64,000 nt of DNA from G965197715 sp965247615 (lineage in GTDB: Bacteria > Chloroflexota > Dehalococcoidia > Lucifugimonadales > UBA1127), in the NCBI GenBank assembly GCA_965247615.1, contig OZ252022.1, positions 2,108,001 through 2,172,000 on the forward strand, read 5' to 3'. Position 1 is the stretch's first letter, and each line of letters starts with the position of its first letter. Of the stretch, positions 43,465 through 52,076 are shown piece after piece. Below the pieces are notes generated by a model, which saw only the letters and a list, made by a program, of their open reading frames with translations, did not search any database and had not been told where the DNA came from. The translations under genes were made by a program, and so were the position numbers.

Positions 43465-44199
43465 CTAATGGCTCCTCCCCCGCACCCAACGCAGCCCCAG
43501 CCACCCACCCACCACCAGCACTGAAGCCTCCACCACCGTCAGCGCCACCACCAGCATCGTCGCAATGAACCAGAACCCCTCCGGGAACATTCGCACCAGG
43601 AAGTCCCTCTGCGGGTCCAGCTGCCAGAAATCGTTGCTGAAGCTGATCACGTGGAACAGGTAGAAGATCCACGGAAACGCGACCGCCAGCGCCAGCCCAC
43701 TTACGACGACAAGCCCCACCGTCAGCGCACCCCCCCATAGCGCGCTTTTGGCCAGCCGCTCGGCCAGCTCGCGCCGGCGTGCCGCAAGCACCGCAAGCAC
43801 GCAGACCAGCAGAAAGCCTCCCGCTATCTGCTGCGTCAGGAACACCCCCTGCACCAGCCCCTTTACGTCCCGCATGTGGATGACCTCCCGTTCGTTGTAC
43901 AGCGGCCGGTCAAACACCGTTATGTCCAGATACTCAGCGTCCGAGCTCCAGTACTCGATGATCTCACCCGCCACCCGCCGCAGCTCCTCCTCCGGGACCC
44001 CCGTCGCCCTGCTGATCTCGTACCGCTCGAACCCGTACGAGTACAGCCACGACCCGTTGAACCCCGCCCGCAGGTTGCTCGTCACCAGGAACGGCGGCAC
44101 CGCTAGGATGAAGACCACCGCCAGCACCTGCACTAGCGCACCCGCGAGCCTCCGACGCCTCATCGCCGACGCCGACTGCGTCCCTGCGTCTTGTTCCAT
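43465..44199 (-). CDS. DUF1461 (TIGR01906-type) integral membrane protein
   Basis: A 244-residue protein with four membrane helices: about residues 20-40, then after an extracytoplasmic domain of about 85 residues three more (FLLVCVLAVLAA, GLVVVSGLALAVAF, TMLVVALTVVEASVLVV). The extracytoplasmic part has YEISRATGVPEEELRRVAGE and NEREVIHMRDVKGLVQG, characteristic of this family. AGAGGAGCAC before the ATG at 44199 sets the start; an ATG eight codons upstream lies at 44223. Function unknown in the family. Confidence 0.82.
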   Translation of the reverse strand: MEQDAGTQSASAMRRRRLAGALVQVLAVVFILAVPPFLVTSNLRAGFNGSWLYSYGFERYEISRATGVPEEELRRVAGEIIEYWSSDAEYLDITVFDRPLYNEREVIHMRDVKGLVQGVFLTQQIAGGFLLVCVLAVLAARRRELAERLAKSALWGGALTVGLVVVSGLALAVAFPWIFYLFHVISFSNDFWQLDPQRDFLVRMFPEGFWFIATMLVVALTVVEASVLVVGGWLGLRWVRGRSH

Positions 44200-44208
44200 G
44201 TGCTCCTC

Positions 44209-44237
44209 TTGTTCCACTTCCATGGCCCCAGTATAAT
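44209..44237 (+). promoter_or_regulatory. Promoter of mazG
   Basis: TTGTTC (44209-44214), a 17-base spacer and TATAAT (44232-44237), about 80 bases before the mazG ATG. A TATACT on the opposite strand (44235-44230) may serve the DUF1461 gene. Confidence 0.55.
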
Positions 44238-44319
44238 GCTTCAAACCTTCAGGGGCCGAGAGAACGCCACTCTCCCCGTTCTGGCCGACCCGCCAGGGGC
44301 CCGCTAGGGTCCGGAGAGT

Positions 44320-45120
44320 ATGACCAGCTCCTCAGACCGGCAACCCAGCTTCGAAGCCCTCAGCGACATCGTCGCCCGCCTTCGCGCCCCCGGCGGCTGC
44401 CCCTGGGACCGGGAGCAGACCCACGCCTCCCTGCGCCCCAACCTCCTGGAGGAGTCCTACGAGGCCCTAGACGCCCTGGACCGGGGCAGCCCCTCCGCTA
44501 CCATGGAGGAGCTCGGCGACCTCCTCGTCCAGATCGTCTTCCACTGCCAGATCGCCTCTGACCAGGGCGAGTTCACCTACGAGCAGTTCTTCCGCCAGGT
44601 CCAGGACAAGCTCGTCCGACGCCACCCCCATGTCTTCGGCGACGCCCTCGCCCCCACCACGCGCGACGTGGAGGAGCAGTGGCAGGCCATCAAACAGGCC
44701 GAGCGAGGCGCCGCATCCATCCTCGACGGCGTCCCACCCTCCACCCCCGCCCTCGCCCGCGCCCAGTCCATCTCCAACCGCGCCGCCAGGTCGGGCTTCG
44801 AGTGGGACGACCTCGACGGCGTCATGGCCAAGCTTGCCGAGGAGCTCACCGAGCTCGAACAAGCCGGCAATCACCAGGAGCGGGAGCATGAGCTCGGCGA
44901 CGTGCTCTTCACCCTCGTCAACATCGCCCGCTGGCGTGGCATCGACGCCGAGACCGCCCTCCGCGCCGCCAACCAGCGCTTCTACCGGCGCTTCACCCAC
45001 ATGGAGGCCGCCTGCCGCCAACAGGGCGTCACCCTCGCGGACCTCTCCATGGAGGCCAGGGAGGCCCTCTGGCAGGAAGCCAAGCGCCGCACCGCCCCCG
45101 ACCAGTCCCCCTCTGGCTGA
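44320..45120 (+). CDS. mazG: Nucleoside triphosphate pyrophosphohydrolase MazG
   Basis: A 266-residue cytosolic enzyme that hydrolyses NTPs and dNTPs to monophosphates and removes aberrant nucleotides. Two MazG domains are seen: the first with CPWDREQTHASLRPNLLEES and EELGDLLVQIVFHCQ (ExxE..ExxD metal site, about residues 27-85), the second with LAEELTELEQA and EHELGDVLFTLVNIARW (about residues 172-205). Length matches bacterial two-domain MazG. It converges with sppA. Confidence 0.93.
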   Translation: MTSSSDRQPSFEALSDIVARLRAPGGCPWDREQTHASLRPNLLEESYEALDALDRGSPSATMEELGDLLVQIVFHCQIASDQGEFTYEQFFRQVQDKLVRRHPHVFGDALAPTTRDVEEQWQAIKQAERGAASILDGVPPSTPALARAQSISNRAARSGFEWDDLDGVMAKLAEELTELEQAGNHQEREHELGDVLFTLVNIARWRGIDAETALRAANQRFYRRFTHMEAACRQQGVTLADLSMEAREALWQEAKRRTAPDQSPSG

Positions 45121-45130
45121 CCCGCAGCCC

Positions 45131-45917
45131 CTACATCTCCACCCTCCCGCGCAGCCGCGCCTCCAGCGCGTCCGCCACCGCCTCCGCAACCTCCGCCGCG
45201 GCCCCCCCGAGCACCCGCCGCGCTAGCGGCCGATGCGGCCGCATGTGCACCACCCGCCGCGGCACACGCCCCAGCGCCGACGCCGCGCCCAGCGCCGTCT
45301 CCATGTCCCCCAGCTCGTCCACCAACCCCAGCCGCAGCGCCTGCCGGCCCGTGAACACCTCCCCCGTCGCCAGCTCCCGCACCCGCCCCTCATCCATCCT
45401 CCGCCCCCGCGCCACCGCCTCCACAAACGCGTCGTAGGTGTCGTCGATCAGCGCCTGCACCCGCTCCAGCTCCTCGTCCGTCGGCTCCCGCCACGGCTGC
45501 AGCAATATCCTTCAGCCGTCCCTGCTTGCTCACCGACATCTGCACCCCCAGCCGCTGCAGCAGCTGCGACAGGATCGGTCGAAGCAGGATCACCCCAATC
45601 GAACCCACCAGCGCGTCCGGGTTCGCCACTATCCGCTGCGCCGGACAGCTCGCGTAGTACGCCCCCGACGCGCCCACGCCACGGATGTACGCCACCACCG
45701 GCTTCTCCGACGCCACACGCCGGATGCTCGCGTACAGCTCCGCCGAACCGGGCGCGCCGCCCCCCGGCGAGTCCACGTCCAGCACCACGGCCTTGATCCG
45801 CCGGTTCTTGCGCACGCTCTCCAGCAGTGGCACGTACACACTCGGCCGCACTGCCGTGCCGATGGCGCCAAACAGCTCCACCACCGCTATCCTCCCCCGT
45901 TGCGGGAGTCTGACCAT
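45131..45917 (-). pseudogene. sppA: Signal peptide peptidase SppA-like, frameshifted
   Basis: An S49 peptidase split over two frames. The first part (from ATG 45917, GGAGG upstream) has IAVVELFGAIG, KAVVLDVDSPGGGAPGSAEL and the catalytic region GVGASGAYYASCPAQRIVANP with the nucleophile Ser in SGAYYAS, then SKQGRLKD. The second part, in another frame from about 45505 down to 45131, gives LLQPWREPTDEELERVQALIDD and GEVFTGRQALRLGLVDELGD, the normal continuation. Removing one base at AAGGATATTGCTGCAG restores about 262 residues. No N-terminal membrane helix is present. Either a broken gene or a base error. Confidence 0.75.
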
Positions 45918-45931
45918 CTTGCCTCCTTCCG

Positions 45932-45961
45932 TTGCTCCCTGTTTGTGGGGCATTGTACAAT
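45932..45961 (+). promoter_or_regulatory. Possible promoter of the Hdr-like gene
   Basis: TTGCTC (45932-45937), an 18-base spacer and TACAAT (45956-45961), about 95 bases before ATG 46055. The -10 lies in a TTGTACAA palindrome that also offers TACAAT on the minus strand for sppA. Confidence 0.4.
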
Positions 45962-46054
45962 CGCTGGCGTACCCTGGGGTCATGCACCCGCGCTCACCCA
46001 GCCGGCCCCCGCGAAAGTGTGCTCGGTTCCAATCCTGTCCCGCCAGGTGCCATC

Positions 46055-48175
46055 ATGCCCGATCTCCCCGGCCGCCTCGAGTTCTGGAACGTCGGCTACC
46101 CCGTCCTCGGCGCCCTGGTCTACCTCACCATCCTCATCGCCACAGCCGCCATCGCCTACGGCGCCTATCAGCGCTACCGCGTCTACCGCCTCGGTAAACC
46201 CATGCCCGACCTCGGCCCCTGGCGACGCCGCCTCGACAGCTCCTCTCGGCTCGCCTTCCTCGACGTTTTCGGCCATCGCCGCTTCCTCAAGCGCGAGCTC
46301 TACCCCGGCCTCATGCACTTCTTCCTATTCTGGGGCATGCTCTGGCTCTTCATCGCCACCACCGTCACCGCCCTCGAGTTCAACTGGCACAGCTACGCCG
46401 CACCAACCCTCCGCTTCGAGTTCCCCACCGCCTACGCCCGCCCCTACACCGGCCTCCTCTGGGACATCCTCGGCGGAGGCCTCCTCTCCGCAGGCCTCCT
46501 CATGGCCATCCTCCGACGCTACGTCCTCAGGCCCCCGCGCCTCAACACCTTCATCGACGACGCCGTCATCCTCGGCCTCCTCACCGCCCTCACCGTCACC
46601 GGCTTCCTCATCGAGGGCCTCCGCATCGCCTCCACCACTCTGAACCCCCAGAGCACCCTCTACGACCCCGCCATCGCCCCCTGGGAGCCCATCGGCTACC
46701 TCGCCGCACTGGCCCTCCGCGGCCTCGGCCTCACCCCCGCCGCCGGCGAAATGACCCACTTCGCCATCTACTGGCTCCACGTCCTCATCTACGCCGCCGG
46801 CTTCGTCTACGTCGCCGTCAGCTTCAGCAAGCTCTCCCACATCTTCGTCAGCCCCGTCAACGCCTTCCTCCGCTCCGACCGCCCCCTCGGCGCCCTCCGC
46901 CCCATGGGCGACATGGAGACCCTCGAACGCTTCGGCGCCGCCGAGGTCACCGACCTCACCTGGAAGCAGGTCCTCGACTTCGACGCCTGCACCAACTGCG
47001 GCCGGTGCCAGGACCAGTGCCCCGCCTACGCCAGCGGCAAGCCCCTCTCCCCGCGCAAGCTCATCCAGGACCTCAGGCTCTACACCCAAGCGCGCGCCCC
47101 CGCCCTCCTCGCAGCCGCCCCCGGCCAGGAGCCCCCGCCCCCCCAGACCTCAATGATCGACGCCGTCTCCGAGGACGTACTCTGGTCCTGCACGACCTGC
47201 CGCGCCTGCATGGAGGCCTGCCCCGTCTTCATCGAGCACGTCGACACCATCGTCGACATGCGCCGCTACCTCGTCATGGAGCAGGCCAGCATGCCCGAAA
47301 CCGCCCAGAACGCCCTCCTCAGCATGGAGCAGCGCGGCCACCCCTGGCGCGGCACCACCTACACCCGCACCGACTGGGCCCAGGGCATGGACGTCAACAC
47401 CATCGCCCAGGACCCCGACGTCGACGTCCTCCTCTGGGTCGGCTGCACCGGCGCCCTCGAGCAGCGCTCCCAGGCCGTCCCACGCGCCCTCGCCTCCATC
47501 CTCAAGGTCGCCGGCGTCAAGTTCGCCATCCTCGGCGACGAGGAGACCTGCACCGGCGACCCTGCCCGCCGCATGGGCAACGAGTACCTCTTCCAGCTCC
47601 TCGCCAAGCAGAACATCGAAACCCTCCAGCGCCACAACGTCCGCCGCATCGTCACCCCCTGCCCCCACTGCTTCAACACCCTCCGCAACGAGTACCCCCA
47701 GCTTGGCGGCGAGTTCGAGGTCATGCACGCCACCCAGTTCGTCAGCGAGCTCATCGCCCAGGGCCGCATCCGCCCCCTCCGCACCATCCAGACCACCCTC
47801 GCCTACCACGACTCCTGCTACCTTGGCCGCCACAACGGCGTCTACGACCCGCCCCGCGACATCGCCCGCGCAATCCCCGGCGTCGACCTCGTCGAAATGG
47901 CCCCGCACCACCGCGAGCGCGGCTTCTGCTGCGGCGCAGGCGGCGGCCGCATGTGGATGGACGAAGCCGCGCCCCGCGTCAACCACATCCGCACCGGCCA
48001 CTTCCTCGAAACCGGCGCCCAGACCGTCGGCGTCTCCTGCCCCTTCTGCCTCCAGATGCTCACCGAGGGCATCAGCGCCAAGGGCCTCGAAGACCAGCAC
48101 CAGGCCAAGGACCTGATGGAGATCCTGGCGGACAGCCTGACGCCACCGGAAGCGCCCGCGCCACCATCGCCGTAG
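46055..48175 (+). CDS. Fused membrane cytochrome / 4Fe-4S / CCG heterodisulfide-reductase-like protein
   Basis: A 706-residue three-part protein. Residues about 10-270 hold six membrane helices of the NarI/HdrE cytochrome-b type with candidate haem histidines (GLMHFFLFWGMLWLF, MTHFAIYWLHVLIYAAGF). Residues about 305-410 are HdrC-like with CTNCGRCQDQCP and CTTCRACMEACP. Residues about 450-690 are HdrD-like with CCG elements: VGCTGALEQR, TPCPHCFN, CYLGRHN, GFCCGAGGGRM and SCPFCLQM. Such proteins probably move electrons between quinone and a soluble partner. Codons are almost all C-ending. ATG 46055 is used; the frame is open upstream without a ribosome site. Confidence 0.88.
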   Translation: MPDLPGRLEFWNVGYPVLGALVYLTILIATAAIAYGAYQRYRVYRLGKPMPDLGPWRRRLDSSSRLAFLDVFGHRRFLKRELYPGLMHFFLFWGMLWLFIATTVTALEFNWHSYAAPTLRFEFPTAYARPYTGLLWDILGGGLLSAGLLMAILRRYVLRPPRLNTFIDDAVILGLLTALTVTGFLIEGLRIASTTLNPQSTLYDPAIAPWEPIGYLAALALRGLGLTPAAGEMTHFAIYWLHVLIYAAGFVYVAVSFSKLSHIFVSPVNAFLRSDRPLGALRPMGDMETLERFGAAEVTDLTWKQVLDFDACTNCGRCQDQCPAYASGKPLSPRKLIQDLRLYTQARAPALLAAAPGQEPPPPQTSMIDAVSEDVLWSCTTCRACMEACPVFIEHVDTIVDMRRYLVMEQASMPETAQNALLSMEQRGHPWRGTTYTRTDWAQGMDVNTIAQDPDVDVLLWVGCTGALEQRSQAVPRALASILKVAGVKFAILGDEETCTGDPARRMGNEYLFQLLAKQNIETLQRHNVRRIVTPCPHCFNTLRNEYPQLGGEFEVMHATQFVSELIAQGRIRPLRTIQTTLAYHDSCYLGRHNGVYDPPRDIARAIPGVDLVEMAPHHRERGFCCGAGGGRMWMDEAAPRVNHIRTGHFLETGAQTVGVSCPFCLQMLTEGISAKGLEDQHQAKDLMEILADSLTPPEAPAPPSP

Positions 48176-48616
48176 AGGCGGGGTGGGGGGCCGTCGGAGG
48201 CAGGTGGGCGGCGGACCTGGTTTGAATGTTTGCGCCTGTATGATAGTCAAAGCTTTTTTTGCGGCTATTGAAGCTGAAGGGTGCAAAAAGGGTTGATTGA
48301 TTGCTTTTGGGAGTCGCGCGGTAGCTTCGGCGTGGGTTGGCGTTTTGACTGTTGTTGCGGCGGGGGGCCGCCGGCACGACGGCCTTGTAGGGGGAGGGTT
48401 GCGGGGTCGCAACGGGGGTGGGTAAGGGAATGAGGGTTGTGCAAAGGTCTCCTTGTGCAGGTCTGTTGCAGGAATTGTAGGGCGTATGGTCCTGCACGGG
48501 CAACGGGACGGTGGCACAGCGGGTCGCTGGCGTGACGGCCTTGTGGGGGGAGGGTGTGCAGGACGGCGCGGGGCGGGGCATCCCCCACGACCCGCCCAAT
48601 GCTGTATATTCTCCCT
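48176..48616. repeat. Intergenic region with two family-B repeats
   Basis: A 440-base gap, G- and T-rich on the + strand in sharp contrast to the gene before it. Family B copies: GACGGCCTTGTAGGGGGAGG (48378-48397) and GACGGCCTTGTGGGGGGAGG (48534-48553). Smaller repeats of the type CTTGTGCAGG and GTTGTGCAAAGG are present between them. TATATT (48605-48610) sits seven bases before the next ATG. No gene is seen. Confidence 0.55.
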
Positions 48617-48760
48617 ATGACCACCTACCCCCACGTAGAGCACTACCACGAGAAACTGCGCCAGCTCATTGAGTTCGGCGGCTCCGACAACGAGCAGAGC
48701 ATCCGCCGCGCCTTCGAAAGCTGCCTGACCGCCTACTGCCGCGAACACAGGGAGAAGTAG
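48617..48760 (+). pseudogene. N-terminal remnant of a type ISP-like restriction-modification enzyme
   Basis: 47 codons from ATG 48617 to TAG. The peptide HYHEKLRQLIEFGGSDNEQS followed by IRRAFESCLTAYCREHREK matches, from memory of the family, the extreme N-terminus of large type ISP / N-6 DNA methylase-helicase proteins (FGGSDNE plus an AF...L..YC stretch). In those proteins this is followed by over a thousand more residues, here missing. A matching C-terminal end lies at 51001-51235. The stop is in the same frame as the metallopeptidase fragment that follows. Confidence 0.6.
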
Positions 48761-48973
48761 GCATCCGATTCCTACAGAGTATTAGTGCATGAGGCGGGCC
48801 ACGTCTTGGGAATTCGGGGGATGGTGGGCGCAGTGGCTCAAGACTTAAATCATCCGCTGTTGATGGATTCGGTAGTGAGCTACGGCTCGGAAGAAGGATA
48901 CACCTGTTCGTCTACACCCTTTGACGTCATGGCAGTTTATGCGATATATCAAACCAGGTTGCCCGTGCATTGA
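48761..48973 (+). pseudogene. C-terminal fragment of a zinc metallopeptidase
   Basis: About 70 codons read directly after the TAG of the preceding remnant, in the same frame: SYRVLVHEAGHVLGIRG contains the zinc motif HEAGH, followed by NHPLLMDSVVSYGSEEGYTC and TPFDVMAVYAIYQTR. The HEAGHxLG plus downstream HP..DSV..Y pattern is that of secreted matrixin-like peptidases. There is no signal peptide or N-terminal half, and an ATG at 48785 would start inside the zinc motif, so this is a truncated gene. Its stop overlaps the TTG of the next gene. Confidence 0.6.
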
Positions 48974-51000
48974 ATCTGACGATCTCGCGCACGTTGATTG
49001 TTGTGTGGCTGGCGGTCGTATGTCTCACATCCGGCCTAATCTGGTCTTGTAAACCGGACACGTCCCCTGCGGAAGAGGCTGCTGTGTCCTCTACCGAAGA
49101 GGCTGCTGTGTCCTCTACCGAAGGGGCTGCCACATCCCTTGCCGAAGGGGCTGCCTCCTCTCCTATCGACAAGACTTCTTCCATACCTGATACGCGTGAT
49201 TCATCGGATATTGTAGCCCCCGACCACCTTTCCCTCATCAGGTGGGCCATCAAGCAACCCTGCGATATTCCGTTCGTGGCAAGGGAGCACGGGTACTTCG
49301 GGGGGTTCCTCCATTGGACTCCGGACGGCGAGCAGCTGGTGTTTGACGACGATGACGTGATCGCTCTTGTAGATGAAGCAGGTCGGGAGGTGCGCAGCGT
49401 GGTCGACGCAAACCCCTCGGGAACAGGGCTGGGCGTCCACGGATTCTATGCGGACCTCTCCCCGGATGGCTCGCGGATCGCCTATTCGAGTTGCGAGTTT
49501 TCCCAACCTGATATGGGCGGTTATATCGATTTGGGCGGTTATGTCCATTACGGATTGGAGGTAGCTGAACGCAATTATGAAATAGCTGTCATAGGAATTG
49601 ATGGGACCCAGGAGGCGCGCTTGACCGCGAGAAAGGGTTTGGACCACTACCCTGCTTGGTCGCCGGATGGGTCGCAGATTATGTACTTGTCCAGTCTGAG
49701 TCCAGGCATATCGCGCGGTGGGTATGCAATGTACGTCATCTATACGGAGAATCGAGATAATCGGTACGGTCCAGCTACTTGGTACGTTGCTTTGGGATTG
49801 TTCCAGCTTTACCCGCCAGTGTGGTCGCCCAACGGTGAGGATATCGCAGCGGTTGGAGGCGGGTCGTTGTTCACTGGTCGTGTCGATGGGACGGAAGTCA
49901 CCAGGATTGACTTGACCACCGCCCTCCCCGTTTGGACGCCTGATGGTGGGGAAGTGGTGTATGGGAGTGTGGATGGAACCGTGCCCGTGGTCTACGCGGC
50001 GCAGCCTGACGGCGAGGGGAAACGCACGCTCTGGCGCGGCAGTGAGGGGAGCTCCGCCGTTCCGGTCACCCACCTGCATTGGTCGCCTGACGGTTCTCGA
50101 TTGCTCATCGTTGCCGACGGCATCACCGTCATAGAGCAGGATGGGGGAAACCCCCGGCAGATTGTGGCGTCCCATGTGGGTACGGGCGCTCTGGCCAAGT
50201 GGTCCCCCGACGAGTCGAGGATCGCCGTGTACCAGCGGCAGTTCTTCGAGGACGAAGGCCGGCGTGTCCTGTTCACTGCGCATCTGTTCACCGTCGCGCC
50301 AGACGGGTCGGACCTGCGGCTGCTGGCGGTGAAGAAGGGCGCAATGAGTCCCCTGGCGGCGGCGGCCCCCGCCGGGCCGGCTGCGGAAGCGGCAGATGCT
50401 GCCGCCTGCTCCGCCGGGGTGGTGGTGCCGGACCCGGAGGAGAATCCCGGACTGGTCCAAGATTGCGAGGTCCTGCTGGGAATGCGGAGCGCCCTGACGG
50501 GCCCAACCACCCGTGCGAACGACGCCGACGGAGGCGGAGCGCAGCCCCGTCCCCTGCGGTGGGGCGCCGAGCGACCCATCGACCAATGGGAGGGCGTCAC
50601 GGTGGGTTGCTCCCCCCGCCGGGTCATCGGCATTGCACTGCCGGGAAGGGAGCTAGCGGGAGTGGTACCGGCCGCGCTGGGCGGGCTCTCGGAGTTGCGG
50701 ACCATCGACTTCGGCAACCCCGATGAGTTCTATCTCCGCGACAGCCTCGCCTTCACGCAAGTCTTCACCGAGTTTCCCAACCTACTGACCGGGGCCCTCC
50801 CGAAGGAGCTGGCGGCGTTGCCGCACCTGCGGGCGCTGAAGCTTCGGAACAACTACCTGAGCGAGCCGTTCCCCGAGGAGTTGCGGGGGTTGGAGGGGTT
50901 GACGACCCTTGAGCTTGACGGCAACAACATCCTGGACGCGGAGCCGGACCGCACACCCGACGTTTCAGGTGGGGTGGCGGGCCCGGTCGTGTGTGAATAA
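48970..51000 (+). CDS. Secreted TolB-like beta-propeller lipoprotein with C-terminal leucine-rich repeats
   Basis: A 676-residue envelope protein. The N-terminus is a signal sequence with a lipobox-like end SGLIWSC (Cys near residue 27), then a Glu/Ala/Ser repeat linker. Residues about 105-470 are WD40/TolB-type propeller blades with LHWTPDGEQLVFDD, ADLSPDGSRIAYSS, PAWSPDGSQIMYLS, PVWSPNGEDIAAVG and LHWSPDGSRLLIVA. After a linker (CSAGVVVPDPEENPGLVQDC) the last 110 residues are leucine-rich repeats (LRALKLRNNYLSEPFPEELR). TTG start overlaps the previous stop. Richer in A and T than the core genes; accessory. Function unknown. Confidence 0.75.
   Translation: MNLTISRTLIVVWLAVVCLTSGLIWSCKPDTSPAEEAAVSSTEEAAVSSTEGAATSLAEGAASSPIDKTSSIPDTRDSSDIVAPDHLSLIRWAIKQPCDIPFVAREHGYFGGFLHWTPDGEQLVFDDDDVIALVDEAGREVRSVVDANPSGTGLGVHGFYADLSPDGSRIAYSSCEFSQPDMGGYIDLGGYVHYGLEVAERNYEIAVIGIDGTQEARLTARKGLDHYPAWSPDGSQIMYLSSLSPGISRGGYAMYVIYTENRDNRYGPATWYVALGLFQLYPPVWSPNGEDIAAVGGGSLFTGRVDGTEVTRIDLTTALPVWTPDGGEVVYGSVDGTVPVVYAAQPDGEGKRTLWRGSEGSSAVPVTHLHWSPDGSRLLIVADGITVIEQDGGNPRQIVASHVGTGALAKWSPDESRIAVYQRQFFEDEGRRVLFTAHLFTVAPDGSDLRLLAVKKGAMSPLAAAAPAGPAAEAADAAACSAGVVVPDPEENPGLVQDCEVLLGMRSALTGPTTRANDADGGGAQPRPLRWGAERPIDQWEGVTVGCSPRRVIGIALPGRELAGVVPAALGGLSELRTIDFGNPDEFYLRDSLAFTQVFTEFPNLLTGALPKELAALPHLRALKLRNNYLSEPFPEELRGLEGLTTLELDGNNILDAEPDRTPDVSGGVAGPVVCE
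49072..49167 (+). repeat. 24-bp coding tandem repeat, four units
   Basis: Units at 49072-49095 and 49096-49119 are identical; 49120-49143 and 49144-49167 are diverged. They encode the octapeptide EEAAVSST and variants (EGAATSLA, EGAASSPI) in the linker after the lipobox. Confidence 0.85.
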
Positions 51001-51235
51001 TGACGCACCATACAAGCCGGGGCGGAGCGCCGCAAAGTTCGACACCTACCGCTTCGCCGACCACAAGGAGCGCGTCATCGACCTGCTGCGCCGAGTCTGC
51101 ACCGTCAGCGTCAAGACCATGAACATCGTCGACGACATGGCGTACTGGGAGGGCGAAGACCTCATCGTGTTCGGCGACCGCAGCAAGCACGACATGGCCG
51201 CCCCTGGGGATGTCGCAGTCGGCCGACCGACCTGA
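51001..51235 (+). pseudogene. C-terminal remnant of a type ISP-like restriction-modification enzyme
   Basis: An open stretch ending at TGA 51233-51235. It reads AAKFDTYRFADHKERVIDLL then RRVCTVSVKTMNIVDDMAYW. The block FxTYRFADxKERVIDLLxRV followed by TVS..TM.IV is, from memory, the C-terminus of type ISP enzymes. No start codon or upstream coding part exists here; it begins at the stop of the propeller gene. Together with the N-terminal remnant at 48617 it suggests one gene whose middle has been replaced. The window from here to 51481 holds nothing else I can support. Confidence 0.55.
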
Positions 51236-51481
51236 GGACCCCGAATGGGAGGCTGCATGGTCGGAGACGTAGTCATAGTTAGGTCCACTTGCCACAGCGG
51301 GCCCGCCCTCGCATAAGCCGGCAAGGGGGCACGATCGGCCCCATACCTGCCGAGGATCGGCTTCTGCCAGGCAGATACTCCCGCTGTGGCGGTGAGAAGG
51401 ACAGGGGGCGGCCTCTACCCTGTCAACCGTTGTCAGCAGTAACCATTGGTGCTATTGTGCGGAAGAGGAGGAGGCTAGGCG

Positions 51482-51697
51482 ATGGCTACAGAAGCGCAGC
51501 CGGTTACCAGGTCTGAGCTGCGGGAGGAGTTGACTGAGCTTCGGGCTGAATTGCATCGGGAGCTTCAGCACTACGCAACCAAGTCGGACCTCTCGGAGTT
51601 GGAGACGCGGCTCATCAAATGGATGATTGGCCAGATGATTGCGGCCATAGTCGCGGCCTCTTCCATCGCCCTGCTGGTACAGCGGCTCTTAGGCTAG
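51482..51697 (+). CDS. Small coiled-coil membrane protein
   Basis: A 71-residue protein: a charged helix with heptad character (RSELREELTELRAELHRELQ, about residues 10-29), KSDLSELETRLIKW, then one membrane helix (MIAAIVAASSIALLVQRLL). This layout (DUF1640-like) is common in small proteins that may form tail-anchored trimers. GAGGAGGAGG about eight bases before the ATG is a strong ribosome site. Unknown function. Confidence 0.6.
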   Translation: MATEAQPVTRSELREELTELRAELHRELQHYATKSDLSELETRLIKWMIGQMIAAIVAASSIALLVQRLLG

Positions 51698-51710
51698 CCA
51701 AGTAGGAGAC

Positions 51711-52031
51711 ATGGCGAAGAAGCATAAGAATCCGGTGGGCAGGCCAGCCCGGCCAATGCCAGAGCGGATAGACGTCTCACCGGAGGAGATAGCGGACCGG
51801 TTCCTGCGTAGGACCACCATGGCCCGCCTGCCCACCCTCACTCACGACAACGTCCCCCACCGGTTCCGCGACGCCGTCGGCACCGCCCTCCACCACCCCC
51901 ACTCCGCACACGCGTTTGACAGGTCCGGACGGGCTCGCTATGCTACCGGCCAGTCCCTTCTTGACCTCTTTGGAAGGTCCAGCCCGGAGCATGCAGAAAG
52001 TGTCCACCATCGGGCGCGTCCGCCGCTATGA
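51711..52031 (+). CDS. Hypothetical protein, possibly truncated or chimeric
   Basis: A 106-residue frame. The first 33 residues (MAKKHKNPVGRPARPMPERI and SPEEIADRFLRR) look like the start of small conserved bacterial proteins, with GTAGGAGAC before the ATG. From about residue 35 the sequence becomes His/Arg/Pro-rich without structure, and the base pattern turns C-rich. A junction of unrelated fragments near 51815 is likely. I do not recognise a function. Confidence 0.35.
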   Translation: MAKKHKNPVGRPARPMPERIDVSPEEIADRFLRRTTMARLPTLTHDNVPHRFRDAVGTALHHPHSAHAFDRSGRARYATGQSLLDLFGRSSPEHAESVHHRARPPL

Positions 52032-52076
52032 GATCGAATTGACGCCGGTTTCCACCCTGGGCCGGCAACGCCCCTT

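Noticed and set aside
48176..48616. Replication origin at the strand-bias switch
   Set aside because: I find no DnaA-box-like TTATCCACA cluster and no dnaA, dnaN, rpmH or gyrB genes nearby, so an origin is not called, only the skew switch is reported.
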